Shown piece by piece: positions 33,493 to 38,750 of a stretch of DNA of 38,750 nt. Position numbers and translations under genes: made by a program. This DNA comes from Trueperaceae bacterium (GTDB lineage: Bacteria; Deinococcota; Deinococci; Deinococcales; Trueperaceae): the NCBI GenBank assembly GCA_030147925.1, contig JASBUK010000026.1, positions 1-38,750 on the forward strand. Direction: 5' to 3'. The number at the start of each line of letters is the position of its first letter. The first letter of the stretch is position 1. Under the pieces are notes generated by a model. It was not told where the DNA came from, made no database searches, and was given only the letters and a program-made list of their open reading frames with translations.

Positions 33493-36400
33493 TTATGATG
33501 AGAGGACGTTGCTAATTACGCTGCTTAACTTCTCATCCGTGATTTGCACAGCTATATGCCTGTCTCCACACTGCCCCTGCAAGCTTTCAAAAAGCGTTTC
33601 GGCATCTCGCCTAAACCAGGACTCTGTAGCAGGGTGATGAATGGCAACTTTCAGCAGTTCACAGGCCGCACTAACACTGCCAAGTTTTACATCTAGTTCG
33701 GCTAAGCCGACCACATTTTCCATAACTATGGGAAGCTCCCGAATAGGCCAAACAATCTCCAGACTTTGTCGAAAGTAATTTTTTGCTTCGCTCACGTTGC
33801 CTATAGCAGTAGACGTTCTGCCGAGCGTCATGAACAAGGTGGCTTGAACTGTGGAGTCTGCGATATTTTTAGCGGCTTGTAGTGCTTCAAGACATAGGGC
33901 TCGAGCGCGGTTATAGTCATAACGCTTAAATGCCACAGCACCCAAATTGCTTAAAAGGTAAGGAATAATGCCTTGAAAACCAATTTCTTTTGCAAGCTGC
34001 AAGCCTTTTTGAAGATGAGCTTCTCCCTCTGCTAAGCGAAGCATAAAAAGATTCAAGCCACCCAGATTATTCAACGTGATGACAGCTCCAAATAGATCGT
34101 TACCTTGCTGAAGTAGCCCCAATACTTCTTCATTGTGCTCTTTCGCTTGTTGAAAATGGCCTAAATTTTGTTCAATCATAGCTAAATTTCTGAGGTAGTT
34201 TGCTATAGCTTCCGCGTTTCCTTGTTTTCTCGCTAACATAAGCGCTTCAGTTAGATAAGGATGCGCCCGTTCGATATCTCCCATATTTTTTATGACCATG
34301 CTCAGCGTGTTAAGGGCCTTCATGAGTATCGTCGAACTACTATCCAAAGAACGCAACAACGCAACTGCACGCTCTGCCAGCACAATTGCCCGGTCATACC
34401 AGCCCAAGCGGAAATAGAGCCAGGCCGTGTCAACACAGGCTTTCCCGATTGCAGCATGGTGCATTTTGTTTTGCTCGTTAAGTGGCTCTATAGCTTCTGT
34501 AAACAGTCTAGCCCCCTCCTCAAACCGTGCCTGGCGGTCAAAAAACACCACCAGGTCCGCCGAGCGTTCCAACTGATCTGCCCGCTGCCGTGTGCTTGCC
34601 CAGTTCCAGGCTTTGCGTATGTTCTCCAGTTCTTCTGCTATGTCTTGTAAGTATTTTTGATCTTTTGCCCCGCCCATTTTTCGCGCTTCAATAAAGTCAA
34701 AGTAATAAAGACCGTGATTTTCTTGCTGTTCTTTATAGAGTTCTTTGTCTTGCGCGAGTTTTTCTTTGCTAAATTCACGCACTATTACGTGGCGTTCAAA
34801 GCGGCCCGTGGGTCTACGTTGTAAGAGGCTTTTATTAGTGAGGGTCAGTAGTGTGCGCAGGGCGACCTCCGCGACCTCTTGGGCGGCCTCTTTGCGAAAG
34901 CCCCCATAAAAGACGGAGAGTTTTTTTAGTGCGGTTTGTTCTTCTTTGCTCAGCAGTTTCCAGGAGTGTTCAAAGACCGCTCGCAGGCTGCGGTGACGTT
35001 CGGGCAGGTCGGGGTGAGAGGCTTCTAAAAAACCGAGGCTTTGCTGGATCTCCTCGGCAATTTCCTGGACGCTCAAAAGCCTGATCCAGTTGGTGGCGAG
35101 TTCTATGGCCAGGGGGGAGCCTTGCAGCATGCGGCAGATTTGGGCGACAAAGGGTTTATTTTCCGGGGTTAGGGCAAAGCGAGGGTGAACGCGGCGGGTG
35201 CTGCGCACAAAAAGTTTCACGGCGTCATGAATTTCAATGTGTTCGCTATTATCAGCCTGCGGTATGTCCATGCCCGAGACTTCGAAAAGCCACTCGCCCT
35301 GAAAATCCAGGGCTTCGCGGGAGGTAACTAAGATGCGCAATTTTGCGCAGCGCTCCAAGAGTTCCAAGATTATGCCGGTGCCCTCGATAATATGTTCGAG
35401 GTTATCCAAAATAAGCAGCATTTGAGAGGGCTCGAGCTGTCTGATAACTTGCTTGTCAGGCGCTTCGTTGCCACTGAGCTTTAGCCCCAGGGCACTGGCA
35501 ATAGCAGGAGCTATGCCCCCGCTGGTGCTCATAGCGGCAAGCGGTACAAAGGTGATGCCATCAGCAAAGTTTTTGACTTGCTCTATAGCAACTTGCATCG
35601 CCAAACGCGTTTTGCCGATGCCCCCCGGCCCCAAGAGCGTGAGCAGCCGAAAATCCGGCTCTTTAAAAAACCCGGCAATTTCGCTTAGATCAAGGTCACG
35701 TCCGACAAAAGGGGTGAGCTGGGTAGGGAGGTTGCGCAGGCGTGGAAGTTGCTCGCTAATTATGGCTGTGGGTGTTGTTGGCGGGCCGTCTGCTGCCGCA
35801 TTCGTTTGCAGACTAGCCGGGCCGGGTTCCTGCCGGATGGTGTTTGCCAAAACTGTGGTGGCTTCAAGCGGTTTTATGTCCAGTTCTTCGCGCAGTAGTT
35901 GCCGAAATTCCTCAAAGACTTTGAGCGCCTGTTCGCGTTGACCACTGTGGTAGGCACAGCGCATGTAGGCTTGCACTACGTCTTCGGCCAGCAGATCGGC
36001 ATTGAGTATTTGCTTAAGCAGCCTGACTGCTTCTTTGAATTGGCCTTGGGCTTCTAAGTTTTGAGAGTGACTTAAAACCACTTCGCGGTAGGCGTTGTGC
36101 AGGCTTTCTCTTTCCTGGCTTAGCCAGTCGGCGTATTCGGGTAAATCCGGAATTATGCCCTCGAGCAGTTCCCCTTGATAATGCTTTATGGCTTCAGCCG
36201 CATTTCCTTCTGCCAGATTGTTGTGGAACTGTTCGAGATCAGTATTTGCCAGCCAGCGTACTTGCTGCCCGTCACTCTCTATTTCTGCAAAATCAAGTGC
36301 TCGAGTGCGCTGCAACAAATGCCTGAAGTTCTTGCGGGCCGCTTGCGTGCTTGTCTCGGGCCAGAACAAATAAGCTAATTGCTCACGGCTCACCCAATCG

Positions 36401-36513
36401 CCTTTGTAAGCCAGATAAGCCAGCAGTAAATAGCGCTTATCTGCGAGAAAGGGAATGTTTTCTGAATCAAGGTGAGCTTTCGCCGCACCTAAAAGCTGAA
36501 CATAGGTTACCAT
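33493..36513 (-). CDS. BTAD/NB-ARC/TPR transcriptional regulator (SARP/AfsR-like)
   Basis: 1006 residues in four parts. Residues about 1-90 are a small winged-helix DNA-binding segment (LLAYLAYKGDWVSREQLAYLFWP). Residues about 95-235 form a bacterial transcriptional activation domain (HYQGELLEG to REELDIKPLEA). Residues about 270-560 are an NTPase module with Walker A LLGPGGIGKTRLA (near 298), Walker B LLILDNLEH, sensor LVTSREAL and GSPLAIELA. Residues about 640-960 are tetratricopeptide-like helical repeats (AWLYFRLGWYDRAIVLAERA, AIANYLRNLAMIEQNLGHFQ). This is the AfsR-type architecture, an ATP-switched activator sensing a ligand or partner protein. It is divergent from small NTF2-like genes, and an 11-bp-period direct repeat lies in the shared upstream region. 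Confidence 0.88.
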   Translation of the reverse strand: MVTYVQLLGAAKAHLDSENIPFLADKRYLLLAYLAYKGDWVSREQLAYLFWPETSTQAARKNFRHLLQRTRALDFAEIESDGQQVRWLANTDLEQFHNNLAEGNAAEAIKHYQGELLEGIIPDLPEYADWLSQERESLHNAYREVVLSHSQNLEAQGQFKEAVRLLKQILNADLLAEDVVQAYMRCAYHSGQREQALKVFEEFRQLLREELDIKPLEATTVLANTIRQEPGPASLQTNAAADGPPTTPTAIISEQLPRLRNLPTQLTPFVGRDLDLSEIAGFFKEPDFRLLTLLGPGGIGKTRLAMQVAIEQVKNFADGITFVPLAAMSTSGGIAPAIASALGLKLSGNEAPDKQVIRQLEPSQMLLILDNLEHIIEGTGIILELLERCAKLRILVTSREALDFQGEWLFEVSGMDIPQADNSEHIEIHDAVKLFVRSTRRVHPRFALTPENKPFVAQICRMLQGSPLAIELATNWIRLLSVQEIAEEIQQSLGFLEASHPDLPERHRSLRAVFEHSWKLLSKEEQTALKKLSVFYGGFRKEAAQEVAEVALRTLLTLTNKSLLQRRPTGRFERHVIVREFSKEKLAQDKELYKEQQENHGLYYFDFIEARKMGGAKDQKYLQDIAEELENIRKAWNWASTRQRADQLERSADLVVFFDRQARFEEGARLFTEAIEPLNEQNKMHHAAIGKACVDTAWLYFRLGWYDRAIVLAERAVALLRSLDSSSTILMKALNTLSMVIKNMGDIERAHPYLTEALMLARKQGNAEAIANYLRNLAMIEQNLGHFQQAKEHNEEVLGLLQQGNDLFGAVITLNNLGGLNLFMLRLAEGEAHLQKGLQLAKEIGFQGIIPYLLSNLGAVAFKRYDYNRARALCLEALQAAKNIADSTVQATLFMTLGRTSTAIGNVSEAKNYFRQSLEIVWPIRELPIVMENVVGLAELDVKLGSVSAACELLKVAIHHPATESWFRRDAETLFESLQGQCGDRHIAVQITDEKLSSVISNVLSS

Positions 36514-36557
36514 TGTGCGTTCTCATCATACCAGCAGGGTCTTGCTCATAGGAAGTG

Positions 36558-36595
36558 CCAATCACTCATGCGACACCTGTGCGACACATGATTGG
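36558..36595. promoter_or_regulatory. Tandem heptamer repeat GCGACAC-N4-GCGACAC inside an inverted repeat
   Basis: TGCGACACCTG (36569-36579) is followed directly by TGCGACACATG (36580-36590), matching at 10 of 11 positions. This equals a heptamer repeat with 4-bp spacing. The pair is enclosed by the perfect inverted repeat CCAATCA (36558-36564) / TGATTGG (36589-36595). SARP activators bind heptamer direct repeats of 11-bp period near the -35 region, so this is a natural target for the divergent regulator. It is 45-82 bases upstream of that gene's start; no convincing -10 could be placed on either strand. Confidence 0.5.
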
Positions 36596-36695
36596 GCAAA
36601 CTACAACTACCGAAAGAAAACCCCGCCGCCGACGCAGTACCTAACCGGACTTTGGTCTAAAGCGTTACTGGGGGGGAAATTTTAAGGAGGTAGCC

Positions 36696-36731
36696 ATGGA
36701 CAAGCGCAGTATGAGCAACGGCTTTACCTAG
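36696..36731 (+). CDS. 11-residue mini-ORF with perfect ribosome-binding site
   Basis: AAGGAGG lies five bases before ATG, and the ORF reads MDKRSMSNGFT then TAG. The frame continues after the TAG for 20 codons (SLVLSKRKQKKNQKLSEFCS) to a TAA just before the next ribosome-binding site. It may be a leader peptide, or a small basic protein gene broken by an amber codon. It is the first translatable unit before the NTF2-like cluster. Confidence 0.35.
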   Translation: MDKRSMSNGFT

Positions 36732-36770
36732 TCGTTGGTTTTATCAAAACGTAAGCAAAAAAAGAACCAG

Positions 36771-36785
36771 AAACTCAGTGAGTTT
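36771..36785. promoter_or_regulatory. Perfect palindrome AAACTCA-G-TGAGTTT
   Basis: 7-bp inverted repeat with a 1-nt centre, ending 12 bases before the AGGAGG of the gene at 36807. It could be an operator or a leader hairpin controlling access to the ribosome-binding site. Confidence 0.4.
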
Positions 36786-36806
36786 TGCAGCTAAACAGGA
36801 GGAAGA

Positions 36807-37226
36807 ATGTCAACCGAACAGAATAAAACGTTAGCCCGTCGCTTGATTGAGGAAGGCCTCGGTCAGGGAAACATAAGTCTGTTTGACGAGTTTTTGACAC
36901 CCGATTTCGTTGAACACGAAGAACTCCCACCCGGAACACCGCCCGGTCGTGAGGGCGCCAAACAGTTGATCACTATGTTTCACAGCGCATTCCCAGACTT
37001 CAAAGTCACAATTGACGATCTCATTGCCGAAGGCGAAAAGGTGGTAATTCGCCAGACCTGGAGCGGCACCCATAAGGGCGAGTTTATGGGCATTGTGCCA
37101 AGCGGCAAGAACGTATCTTTTGGAGTGATCGACACCTTCCGTATTGCTGGCGGCAAGGTTGTGGAACATTGGGGCCAGACGGATAACTTTGCCTTAATGC
37201 AGCAACTTGGTGTTATCCCGGCGTAA
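36807..37226 (+). CDS. SnoaL-like / ester-cyclase-type NTF2-fold protein
   Basis: 139 residues of the SnoaL-like group. The pattern is N-terminal helix (NKTLARRLIEEGLGQGNISLFDEFLTPDFVEH), FHSAFPDFKVTIDDLIAEGEKVVIRQTWSGTHKGEFMGI and a last strand with VVEHWGQTDNF. This small cone-shaped fold includes polyketide cyclases, but most members found by sequence are of unknown substrate. ATG 36807 follows AGGAGGAAGA. It is the first gene of a cluster of three related NTF2-fold genes, divergent from the SARP-like regulator. Confidence 0.85.
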   Translation: MSTEQNKTLARRLIEEGLGQGNISLFDEFLTPDFVEHEELPPGTPPGREGAKQLITMFHSAFPDFKVTIDDLIAEGEKVVIRQTWSGTHKGEFMGIVPSGKNVSFGVIDTFRIAGGKVVEHWGQTDNFALMQQLGVIPA

Positions 37227-37303
37227 GAAGAAGGCGAAGCTTAAGCAGAATAACCCACCCCAAACAAAGTACTATCAAAACTTCCAAGTGCAAGGGAGAA
37301 CAG

Positions 37304-37330
37304 ATGAGAAGAATTGTGTTATCCCGTTAG
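37304..37330 (+). CDS. 8-residue mini-ORF
   Basis: GGGAG precedes ATG by five bases; the ORF reads MRRIVLSR and stops at TAG. It is too short to identify. It may be a leader peptide or the surviving start of a lost gene. Confidence 0.2.
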   Translation: MRRIVLSR

Positions 37331-37353
37331 AACGTGCATAGGAGGTAAGGGGG

Positions 37354-37407
37354 ATGCCAAGACATCCTTTCCCTAAACCAAAATTCACATCAGATAAGGA
37401 AAAGTAA
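37354..37407 (+). CDS. 17-residue mini-ORF coupled to the next gene
   Basis: AGGAGGT at 37340-37346 precedes the ATG; the ORF reads MPRHPFPKPKFTSDKEK. Its TAA overlaps the ATG of the following (frameshifted) gene in TAATG. The following gene has no ribosome-binding site beyond AAGG, so this ORF may serve translational coupling. Confidence 0.3.
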   Translation: MPRHPFPKPKFTSDKEK

Positions 37408-37702
37408 TGGCGACTCTCATTATTAGACATACAGTAAAAGATTACACCACATGGAAACGTTTTTACGACGAGGCCGACTGGGTTCGCAAGCACATGGCGT
37501 CACCCATGGCAGTGTGCATCGTGATGTAAATAACCCCGACACCATTTTTGCACTACACCGTTTTAAGGATATGCAAGGCGCCAAAGAATTTTTAGGTGCG
37601 GTGCGTGCGATTTGGGATGAACATGGCGCAGAAATGCTGGTATACCGACCGGAGATATGGCTTGGCGAGGACATAGAGCAGCAATCTTATTCATACTCAT
37701 AG
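37407..37702 (+). pseudogene. Frameshifted dimeric alpha-beta barrel (ABM-like) protein gene
   Basis: The first frame reads MATLIIRHTVKDYTTWKRFY and DEADWVRKH, then runs to a stop at about 37529. The second frame continues the same family with GVTHGSVHRDVNNPDTIFAL, HRFKDMQGAKEFLGAVR and ends at TAG 37702. One missing base near 37493 (a C, which would give HHGVTHGS) joins them into a protein of about 98 residues. Such small alpha-beta barrel proteins resemble antibiotic-biosynthesis-monooxygenase folds and often sit beside SnoaL-like genes. It is either a true recent mutation or a base-call error. Confidence 0.7.
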
Positions 37703-37848
37703 CGCCAGGCGCAGGGCGGGGAATCATGACAGTGCAAATGGGTTCCCTACTACCCAGTAAGAGGTTACGATGCTTGAACGTCATTTAACGGTGGTTCGAT
37801 TAAGGTTAGGACTGGCTTTATCGATAACCCGAAAGGATAACTTAATAG

Positions 37849-38258
37849 TGAATCCAAAAGAGCTACAGGAGTTTGCAGGTCGCTACGCAAAGGCTTGGTC
37901 TAGCCAAGACCCAACAAACGTCGCTAAGTTTTACGCCGAAGCTGCCTCGCTTAGGGTCAATGATGACGCTCCAGCCGTAGGCAGAAAGGCCATTGCCGAA
38001 CTAGCCCAAGGATTTATGACGGCTTTTCCGGATATGGTGGTCAGCTTTGACAAGTTGCTGCCTAATGACAATGGCGCAGAATTTCACTGGACTTTGACGG
38101 GTATAAACACTGGGCCAGGCGGTACCGGAATGCGTGTGCGGATTAGCGGCTACGAGTTGTGGCAAATTGATGCTACCGGGCTGATAGCGGAGTCTTGGGG
38201 ACAGTTTGATAGTGCCGAGTATGAGCGCCAGCTCAAAGAGGGTGTTAACGATGAATAA
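37849..38258 (+). CDS. SnoaL-like NTF2-fold protein
   Basis: 136 residues: LQEFAGRYAKAWSSQDPTNVAKFYAEAASLRVNDDAPAVGR, then MTAFPDMVVSFDKLL, then GAEFHWTLTGINTGPGG-x-G and LWQIDATGLIAESWGQFDS. The pattern is SnoaL-like, a cytoplasmic small-molecule-binding fold of unknown ligand. GTG 37849 starts at the conserved first helix. ATG 37770, which has GAGG five bases ahead, would add 26 unrelated residues. The gene overlaps the next NTF2-like gene by 8 bp. Confidence 0.8.
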
Positions 38259-38655
38259 AACTATCAGTATCGGCCTACAGGCCGAAGAATCAACGCTCAC
38301 AGAGGCAGACGTAAACGCCATCCGCTTAGCGGAGGTGGCTCTCGTAAAGTCAATGTACACTTCTGACCTGACTGCCTGGGCCTGGGGCGAGTTGTATTCG
38401 AATGAAGGGGTGTTTGTTCCATCAAATGGGTTGACAGATAGAGACCGGGAGGATTTGACGAATTTTATCGAAAGCTTTTCTACAGCAGTCTCATTTCCTC
38501 TGATACCCACAGAGATCGAAGGCCGTAGCGATCTGGCATACGTTTGTGATCACTACTCGTGGGAATTTGCAGCGCCCGACATAGCTCCTATGTCTGCTAC
38601 GGGAAGATACCTTACCGTAATTGCTAGTCCAGTTCATGCAAGTTCGTGCAAATGA
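38251..38655 (+). CDS. NTF2-like protein, 3' end replaced by an insertion sequence
   Basis: The reading frame starts at ATG 38251 within the end of the previous gene. The first part looks like a DUF4440/SnoaL-like protein: LTEADVNAIRLAEVALVKSM, DLTAWAWGELYSNEGVFVPS, and the beta-strand MSATGRYLTV. After that strand, where relatives continue with a Trp-rich final sheet, the frame runs into unrelated residues (IASPVHASSCK). These lie antisense to a transposase-like tail, so the gene is probably cut at about 38610-38622 and the product unfolded or inactive. Confidence 0.65.
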   Translation: MNKTISIGLQAEESTLTEADVNAIRLAEVALVKSMYTSDLTAWAWGELYSNEGVFVPSNGLTDRDREDLTNFIESFSTAVSFPLIPTEIEGRSDLAYVCDHYSWEFAAPDIAPMSATGRYLTVIASPVHASSCK

Positions 38656-38750
38656 GAGCAAGTAAAGAAGCGCGGACTTTGATGAAGAAACCTTCGTTAG
38701 TACGCGCCCGCAAGCGCTGAACACCCATGCTTTCAAGCTGAGAGTTCACC
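38624..38750 (-). mobile_element. C-terminal end of an insertion-sequence transposase (partial)
   Basis: The minus strand entering from the right edge is open for 41 codons and reads VNSQLESMGVQRLRARTNEG followed by FFIKVRASLLALICTNLHEL and D, then TAG at 38624-38626. Arg-rich motif, Gly-Phe turn and a hydrophobic last helix ending CTNL are typical of DDE transposase C-termini (IS4/IS5/IS982-like). The family cannot be fixed from the fragment. The element's terminal inverted repeat should lie between about 38605 and 38626 and continue beyond the window on the other side. Confidence 0.5.

Noticed and set aside
34261-35941. Plus-strand ORFs of 129 and 162 residues opposite the large regulator
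   Set aside because: The minus-strand frame has clear NB-ARC and TPR patterns throughout; the opposite frames are by-products of its codon use.
33493-38655. Calling the right end a polyketide biosynthetic cluster
   Set aside because: Only regulator and small NTF2-like or barrel genes are present; no synthase, carrier protein or tailoring oxidoreductase is seen.

Overview
The window looks like chromosomal DNA of a Deinococcota bacterium, probably a mesophilic Trueperales-like lineage of roughly balanced base composition. Three things point there. RuvB carries the GTMR-x-AK wording that I recall from Thermus RuvB, where most bacteria have GTPRIAN. Several genes without a Shine-Dalgarno have a TANNNT -10 box 6-9 nt before the start codon, the leaderless pattern known from Deinococcus. 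Signal peptides often end ALAQ. No search could be run, so the placement is an inference.

Layout. Bases 1-300 hold a 22-bp-period repeat array and an 87-bp MITE-like element directly upstream of acetoacetyl-CoA synthetase. Bases 2264-9191 (minus) hold an alpha-glucoside or maltodextrin module: alpha-glucosidase, two permeases and two tandem substrate-binding paralogues. A LacI-type palindrome and copies of an intergenic repeat lie upstream. Bases 9855-14744 (minus) hold a DUF4388 protein with a degenerate receiver, ruvB, a MATE exporter and exonuclease III. Bases 14855-24554 are mixed housekeeping: secreted GH13 amylase, Nudix hydrolase, DapA-family aldolase, tRNA-Leu(GAG), trmH, PQQ sugar dehydrogenase lipoprotein, lipB-lipA, a metallophosphoesterase and a LysM/M23 protein. 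Bases 24950-31948 (plus) are a branched-chain amino-acid type ABC operon with an acyl-CoA synthetase gene inside it. An unknown soluble protein, a second MITE and a glutamine cyclotransferase follow.

The right end (33493-38750) is accessory in character. A 1006-aa BTAD/NB-ARC/TPR (SARP/LuxR-like) regulator is divergent from small NTF2/SnoaL-fold genes, mini-ORFs with strong ribosome-binding sites, a frameshifted gene and an NTF2-like gene cut off by an insertion sequence.

How the genes work together. Secreted amylase would release maltodextrins, the ABC module would import them and cytoplasmic alpha-glucosidase would split them; the transport ATPase is not in the window. LipB and LipA are the two steps of lipoyl assembly. 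The Liv-type transporter and its embedded acyl-CoA ligase suggest uptake and CoA activation of a carboxylic acid.

The most unusual signals are not genes: (i) the octamer GCTCGAGC occurs 25 times by hand count, a highly-iterated-palindrome pattern; (ii) a MITE pair sits exactly at translation-initiation sites; (iii) a dispersed repeat of about 200 bp has two copies identical at 76 of 77 core positions; (iv) the array at the left edge; (v) a heptamer direct repeat with 11-bp period upstream of the SARP-like regulator.
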